The notes below the pieces were generated by a model. It was given only the letters and a program-made list of their open reading frames with translations, did no database searches and was not told the DNA's origin. 64,000 bases of DNA from NCBI GenBank assembly GCA_009760855.2, contig WPIO01000061.1:1069501-1133500 (forward strand). The letters run 5' to 3'. This DNA comes from Cristatella mucedo (lineage: Eukaryota; Bryozoa; Phylactolaemata; Cristatellidae). A program made the position numbers and the translations under genes. The stretch's first letter is position 1. Each line of letters opens with the position of its first letter. This document shows positions 58,497 to 64,000 of this stretch, piece after piece.

Positions 58497-59954
58497 CTGC
58501 AATGACAGCAAGCAACGGTCACGTGTGAGCACGCATCGGGAGCAGACGGCTAGGGGAGCCGGAGAGCGCCTACGTGGTCGGCATCCAAGCAGCAGGCAAG
58601 CCTGGTTTTTCAGGCAGGCAGCTAGCGGCCAGAGCGTTTGCTCGCCTTTCCTCAGAGGCACGACGGTGCCGAATCGATTGGTCGAGCACGTCCTCATACT
58701 GCGACGTTCCAGCATGTGAGCAGTAGTAATCAGCAGGAAACAGCTGGCCACGGTCTCCAGCCGAAGCAAAGCCGAGCTGCCGGCCGACCGTGCAAGTGTT
58801 TCGGTGGGCAAGCTAACGCATCAGCAGGCCGTTATGAGACTGGAGCAGAAGATGACTCGCTTTCTGGTTGGACGGCAAGGAGCAATCTTTGCAAGACACG
58901 CTGAGCTAGGCAAGCGCTTGCCGGTACTTTAGGTCCTAGAATGTTTGAGCAGCAACAAACGGCGCCGGGTCTACTGAGGCAGCCGACGAAAGATTGGTGG
59001 GACAGCAATTTTGACGATGACACCAGAGCTGAGTGAGGCAAGAGCAGACACTCCCAGCCGGCCATCCTCCTATTCGCACTTGGACAGCACCCTAAGTAAT
59101 GGAAGGTACTGCGTACTTACAGTGGCAGCATGCTCCGCATACTCCAGCTCTCTCTACACATTGGGTGCTCCACTTTCTGCTACAAACACAGCTGGCGCAC
59201 TGTAGCTATCATGTACCGCTGCACGGCCGAAAATGAGCTGCTTTTTATAGGGGCCGGACTTCGATCTGAACCACCTGATCAATCGCAGCACTGCTCTTAA
59301 GTGCTGGTTAACCCCCCCCCACCATGCCGGGACAGGCTTACATGGAGGGGGAGGGGAAGGGGAGGGTTTGCAATCCGCTAGCTTGCCTTATCCATTTCCA
59401 CGGTCAGCCCCTTTACTAGCAGTGAAGCAGCAGACCTCTCACATCGACCTCGGCTTAGGGGGGCCCTAGAGATTGACTCGATGCGGATATGTGCAATTCC
59501 CATCTCGAAGGGCTTCCTCCCAAGAGACCCAAGGTCTCTGCAGCTCCCCAGGAGCTAGGCCCTTAGGACTGAAGCAGGTATTGCCTGCTTCCTGTAGAAC
59601 AAAGAGGATCACGTGTAACATATTTCCGAGTAGTCCTCCAACAACGGCAGCACAGCACAGGTCTTGACTGCCGAAAGCAGGCTCGTTGGCCCAAGCCGCC
59701 ATCCGGGATTCAAGCACATTTGCATAGCTAATGGGAAATCCATTGCTAAGCTACCAAACGAACTATCGCAAAAACTAACTGTCGATGGGCCTTTGACAGA
59801 TGACAGCAGTTGCTTGCATGCCTGATATGTGGAGCTCCCTTTTACCTCACTAAACATTGAGTCAGGTGAAGATTGAAAGAGAAAAATGGACCAGCTGCAA
59901 GCACCGTGAGCGCTGAGCCCGAATGAGGCCCAAGTATGCAGGAGCGGACCTCAC
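58497..59954. other. TEX14-like intron, nothing recognised
   Basis: G- and C-runs at 59311-59360; only short frames. Confidence 0.4.
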
Positions 59955-60973
59955 AATTGCCTCGATCTGGCGATCGACTGCGACAGCTGCCGCAGCAAGC
60001 CTGAGCTCAGGCAGCGAGGCCCAAAGAATGAAAGCGACCGACGAACAAGCAGCCGCCCACTGCCAGCTCACCTGGGCATGGTGAACCGGCGCTCTGTCAC
60101 CGGCGACGTCGGCCTCGCACCAGCAATGCTCCGAAGAGGCCGGGCATTTGCAGTCAGTCAGCCGACTGGCCGAGCAGGCGCACGCTAGACTAACGGCAGG
60201 CGGCGCACAGGTACAGAGCTCGGCAGCCACTGCAGCACGGACGGACACGCCGCTCGGATCCGTGGCGCTCGCCTGCGAGCTGCTGTGAGCAGCAGCAGTA
60301 GTAGCGCTGGCGGCGTGGCCAGTCGTCGAACCCTCGAGGTCCGACAGAGCGTTCGAATCCTGGGGCACAGTGACATGATGGACAGAGCGGTAAGAGTCGG
60401 CTCCGGCAGGCACTGCCTTGCCACGTCCGATCTCAGGCGCCGCCGCTCTGCCCATGCAAGAATGACGTGGCGCATCAAGCCTCGTGACCGACGAAGCAGA
60501 CCATCTGCTAGGCTCGTCGTCGCAATTCCCGAGAGCTAGCCGGTCGTCACTCCAGCTGTCCAGGTGAAGCGGCGACAGAGGCTGGCAGGTGGTGTCGTCT
60601 GCCCTATCCGGCGCTGCTGCATCACCGTCATCTGAGCACCACCCGGCCTTGCCGCCTGAAGCCGGCTGTCGTGGGTACAGAGGTGCCAAGTCGGCAGTGC
60701 ACCAGCTCGGCAGCTGCTGGCCGCCAGGCAGCAGCTGCAGTGGCACAGTCACTCCTTCAGAGTCCAGCGAATCGGCCCTGACCTTGCCTCGGCTGAAGAT
60801 CACATGGGCCTCTCTGAGTGGGGATTGCAGTGGTGGCGAGCTGACCGTCTTCTTCAGTTGGACAGGATCCCGTGCCAGTGGTTGAGGCTTGACCTTGTGG
60901 AAGCCCCCGCTCGGGCCCGAAGCAGAAGCTGATTGCTTTGGCTGATGTCGGTAGTAGGAGCCAGCGGCTGGAT
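59955..60973 (-). CDS. TEX14: TEX14-like exon: long low-complexity linker
   Basis: 1019 nt (339 codons plus 2 nt). The acceptor CTCGCAG is next to a SINE-1. With the G from the ankyrin exon it encodes DPAAGSYYRHQPKQS, then LREAHVIFSRGKVRADSLDS and a Ser/Ala/Asp/Cys-rich stretch (CKCPASSEHCWCEADVAGDR). It ends in a hydrophobic helix CSSVAFILWASLPELRLAAA and VDRQIEAI. Donor ATT|GTGAGG, phase 0. The IFSRGKVRADS segment may align with the 'NIYSFGFGKFYL' part of TEX14; weak. The hydrophobic stretch could be a membrane segment. Confidence 0.6.
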
Positions 60974-60980
60974 CTGCGAG

Positions 60981-61128
60981 ATTATTAATAATAATAATTC
61001 ATTTGTATAGCGCCCCAAGAGAACTTAATCTCTATTCAGGCGCCAACACATATGCCTCCGGGCTCGAGCCCACGACCTCAGCCAGACCTTGGTCGGGGCG
61101 AGCACCTTAACCGCTGGACTAAACCAGA
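60981..61128 (-). mobile_element. SINE-1 copy abutting a splice acceptor
   Basis: Minus strand: a CTGGTTTAGTCCAGCGGTTA head, GTCGTGGGCTCGAGCCCGG box B, tail TAGAGATTAAGTTCTCTTGG and GGCGCTATACAAATG, then (ATT)n ending 8 nt before the exon at 60973. A possible 6-bp target duplication AGATTA flanks it. Confidence 0.8.
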
Positions 61129-61410
61129 TTAACTTAACTGGAACCCTAGCTGGAAAGATGGGGCCAGCAGTGGTGGTGGGTCAGGCACTTGGCAACACAC
61201 TTGCTGCTCGGCAATAGAGGTACAGTGAGAATTTAGTAGCATGACATGGTATACTAAGAGAAATCCTTGTAGCCTTTCTGGACATGGTCTGGTAGTCATG
61301 TGGTCTGGCTCCTTGACAGAAGGCAATAAAATACCTCCAAGAGGCCAAGACCGATTACTCAGGATTGTAGAGACGCTCCGATTAATACTAAAGACAGAAA
61401 TGCAAGCAAC

Positions 61411-61513
<103 letters not shown>

Positions 61514-62103
61514 CAAAGAGAATGCCGTAATGCTTTCAGCTGCACTACCACCTTCTCTACCAAATCGAGAAGCAAGCAGTGAAGTTCATATACCCACACC
61601 CTGATATTAGCAGCACTTTCAGACCAGTTGACATTCAACTAATACTAGCCATCACCAGGAATAATTCACGAGAGAAACCTAAGCTAGCCGAGACATGCAC
61701 TTTGCATTCTTCAGTGCAGACCTACAGTGGTGACAGCTGTCACTTCTTTGGCTTCTTCGTATGGCTACATGGCAGTAATGCTTTTCTAGCATTCCTTTAC
61801 AGCTAGTTTTCTGCTAGCTCTTATTGCTGAAACGAAATGCTCCGGCAGATTTAAATTCTTACAACCGCAGGCCATTCCAAGAAATAGGATAAATTAGCCG
61901 GTCCTTATTTTTATCTTTAAAGACTGCTGATATTAAATGTGTGAAAAATTTTGCAGGCCCAATACTTGCAAAGCTCTTCTCCCATATTCTTACACACTGA
62001 ACACCTCAATTTTCCTGATTAAGACTTAGTCACTTTATTCCGACCAATCCCTTGCTGTAACTTATTTCCTCTAGGAGTTGAGCTCCAGTGTAGCACTTCA
62101 GTG

Positions 62104-62130
62104 TATATATATATATATATATATATATAT
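62104..62130. repeat. (AT)n microsatellite
   Basis: Thirteen or so AT units. Confidence 0.95.
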
Positions 62131-62254
62131 TTGCATTTTAGTAACCACAGTCCAACTAATGGGGGAGCTTAAGTATGTACTGCGTGGTTTCCATATTAGT
62201 CTAAGCATTACACATTCTTTCAAATTTACTCTTGGTTGTTGTGCTCATTGCTTA

Positions 62255-62325
62255 ACTTGCAACCAGTTGTAAAGCACTTAGATTGAGATTTGGTTCTCAT
62301 AGGGTGCTATTAAAAGGCATTATCA
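62255..62325 (+). mobile_element. L2-type 3' tail remnant
   Basis: CAGTTGTAAAGCACTTAGAT, then GAGATTTGGTTCTCATAGGG and TGCTATTAAAAG: the hairpin-bearing tail shared by LINE-B and SINE-1, without a body. Confidence 0.5.
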
Positions 62326-63468
62326 TTCCTCAAACGTAATATGCTCTAGACTAATATTTTAGCATGCACAAGGTGTCTGTCGAAGAGAATCAGTGCCATG
62401 CATGCAATAATTCAAGCACTAAAAACTATCTATCTGCAGGCGTGACCAAGAGTCGTTCATCTTCAAGCATAGGTTATCTTGTAGCATCACCCAGGATGAC
62501 GCATCGAATCTGGTGGTTGCTGCTTAAAAGAATTTGCAGCAGATAAGTTCAGGGCACAGAAGCAATCATGAAAGGACCCGATAGGGATGCTCTCAAACGA
62601 TCAACCTTGAGGTACCTGCATGCCCAGGCAAGCTCACATGAGACATGAGCTGGGGCAAGCAGTCATGCTGCGACCTAATCAGATCTACTTCCTGGTTGTG
62701 CAAGTACCTTGATTGGCCGGTAGCAGTGGAAAGAGGAACCAAGGTTATCTAGGCTGCTCTGCTACTTCCCTGTGTGTAATTTCAGATAGGGCCTCATCGG
62801 TTTATCTACAGCATGTATCTCAGCATGTATCTACAGCATGTATCTCAGTATCCCAAAGCTGTACCGTGAGTAAATTGTGAAAGCCCCACTGCTTGCTCGT
62901 AGCAATAACGACCAGGATTTGACAGTGTGTGCATCCTGATTCGAGTAAGAAGACAAGAGCTCTTGACAGAGCAGGAGAGCAGCTGGCTGTACAGGAGACT
63001 GCGACTGGGTGACTAATACAAGGGGAGCTCACTGGCTAGTCGTGCTGCACTCCCATCCTCGATCCACATCAAGATTTTGGTCTCGGGAGGGGGAAAAGAA
63101 AAGGGAGGAGGACGTGCTGCTATTCACACGAGAGGACATTATTTCACCCCACTTTTACACTAGTAGGCTCACTTGACAGTAACCAGCTGCTTTCTTTGAG
63201 CAGCCATCATCATAATCAGGCTGGGTCACAGTCACAGCCAAGTAGGGCACAGCCAGGCTGAGGATTAGAGGATCCCTCCTCCCCCATAGGCCAGGCAAGT
63301 GCTCGCGCTCGTCCCGACTCAACACGGCCTGCTGATGCCTGCAAGAAGCAGCGGCAGCACGGAGCAGGAGCATCTTCTTTGCGTCTGCATTCAGTATATC
63401 CACGCAGGCACAGCGCCAGCGCTCGCTCGCCAGCGCTCTGAAATGACCAAGCGTGTGCTAGGCCGTAC

Positions 63469-63713
63469 CCGATCGTCTGACGACGTCCAGCTTGCACGAG
63501 GATGTGGTCTCCTCGAAGTGTGCCATGGCCTCGACCACTGAGAAGTGCTTCTGGGCGAGGGCCTCGTGCACGGCCGTCTTGTTGTCATTGCTGAGGATTC
63601 GCAGGTCGGCGCCGGAGCGCAGCAGCACGGCGACTGTGGTGCTGTAACCTCGGTACGCCGCCAGGTGGAGGGGCGTGAGACCTTCGCTATTGCGGGCATT
63701 CACAGCAGCACCG
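63469..63713 (-). CDS. TEX14: TEX14-like exon: ankyrin repeat
   Basis: 245 nt. Strong acceptor CTCTTTCTGTCTGCAG. It encodes GAAVNARNSEGLTPLHLAAY (ankyrin TPLHLA core), RGYSTTVAVLLRSGADLRIL and NDNKTAVHEALAQKHFSVVE, then AMAHFEETTSSCKLDVVRRS. GADLRILSNDNK..VHEALA parallels the last ankyrin repeat of TEX14. Donor G|GTACGG leaves phase 1, which fits 60973. The phase-2 entry requires at least one more upstream coding exon, probably outside the window. Confidence 0.75.
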
Positions 63714-64000
63714 CTGCAGACAGAAAGAGCAGGGCCGCCAACCGTGAGTGGCCAGGACAGCAACGACGGCCAGGACGGCACGGGGGGGGGGGGGTGGGCA
63801 GAAGGAGCAAGTGGCAAGCCAGAGGCCAAGCACAGCGCCGTGGTTCCGCATCCGTCGTTCGGACTTCTCGGCCAACGCCACACGGCCGCCGGCTGCATCT
63901 GAAGACCCGGGCGAGTGCCTGGCACGCGACATGTGCCGAGCCGTGCTGCCGGCTCTCGGGCATCCAATACCAACAGCAGCGGCAACGAAGGCAGCAGTGT
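63714..64000 (-). other. Upstream of ankyrin exon, possible first repeat
   Basis: The minus frame continues open to the window edge and includes NDGCGTTALCLASG, which resembles an ankyrin start, but no convincing donor was found before 63713. A G12 run lies at 63782-63793. Confidence 0.3.

Overview
This is eukaryotic, metazoan nuclear DNA. It has spliced protein genes, tRNA-derived SINEs, two families of L2/CR1-like LINEs, hAT transposon relics, a Ty3/Gypsy relic and long microsatellites. An ankyrin-repeat pseudokinase gene of TEX14 type and a YdjC-family deacetylase gene, both intron-rich, place it in an animal. The repeat content suggests an invertebrate, but I cannot name the species.

Left part (about 1-32 kb): repeat-dominated. 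It holds LINE and SINE fragments, a short hAT MITE that resembles the SPIN ('space invader') family (5877-6061, with an 8-bp target duplication), and a ZMYM1-like hAT transposase relic with recognisable ends (18038-19945). It also holds a segmental duplication (about 8.2-10.5 kb and 20.6-25.2 kb) carrying a Ser-rich protein gene of unknown function. In the second copy a 21-bp (7-codon) repeat has grown to roughly 50 units, and a LINE later inserted into the duplicated block. At 28.8-31.2 kb one LINE family is inserted inside the other.

Middle (32.9-45.8 kb, minus strand): a five-exon YDJC-type carbohydrate deacetylase gene. All splice phases agree and the exons predict 299 aa. Intron 1 is about 9.7 kb and filled with transposons: a 5'-truncated LINE-A, a SINE, a Gypsy pol relic, and a long LINE-A copy that is itself interrupted by a LINE-B in the opposite orientation and by an (AG)n tract of about 265 bp.

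Right part (about 47.8-64 kb, minus strand): seven phase-compatible exons, plus an uncertain last exon, of a large gene. In order they encode an ankyrin repeat, a low-complexity linker, and a protein-kinase fold that has lost the VAIK, HRD and DFG residues. This architecture matches TEX14, the inactive kinase of germ-cell intercellular bridges. The 5' end lies beyond the window. Introns hold a LINE-A copy with an intact RT frame (49.5-51.7 kb), LINE-B fragments, two (CA)n tracts, and a SINE that abuts a splice acceptor.

Naming used here: LINE-A copies end in a 3' UTR finishing CTGACGGAGATACATTAC(ATT). LINE-B copies end in a GCGCC..GGCGC hairpin plus (ATT)n. SINE-1 is a tRNA-like head joined to a tail related to the LINE-B tail. 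SINE-2 is a second tRNA-like family without that tail. Long stretches with no recognisable content are stated as such.
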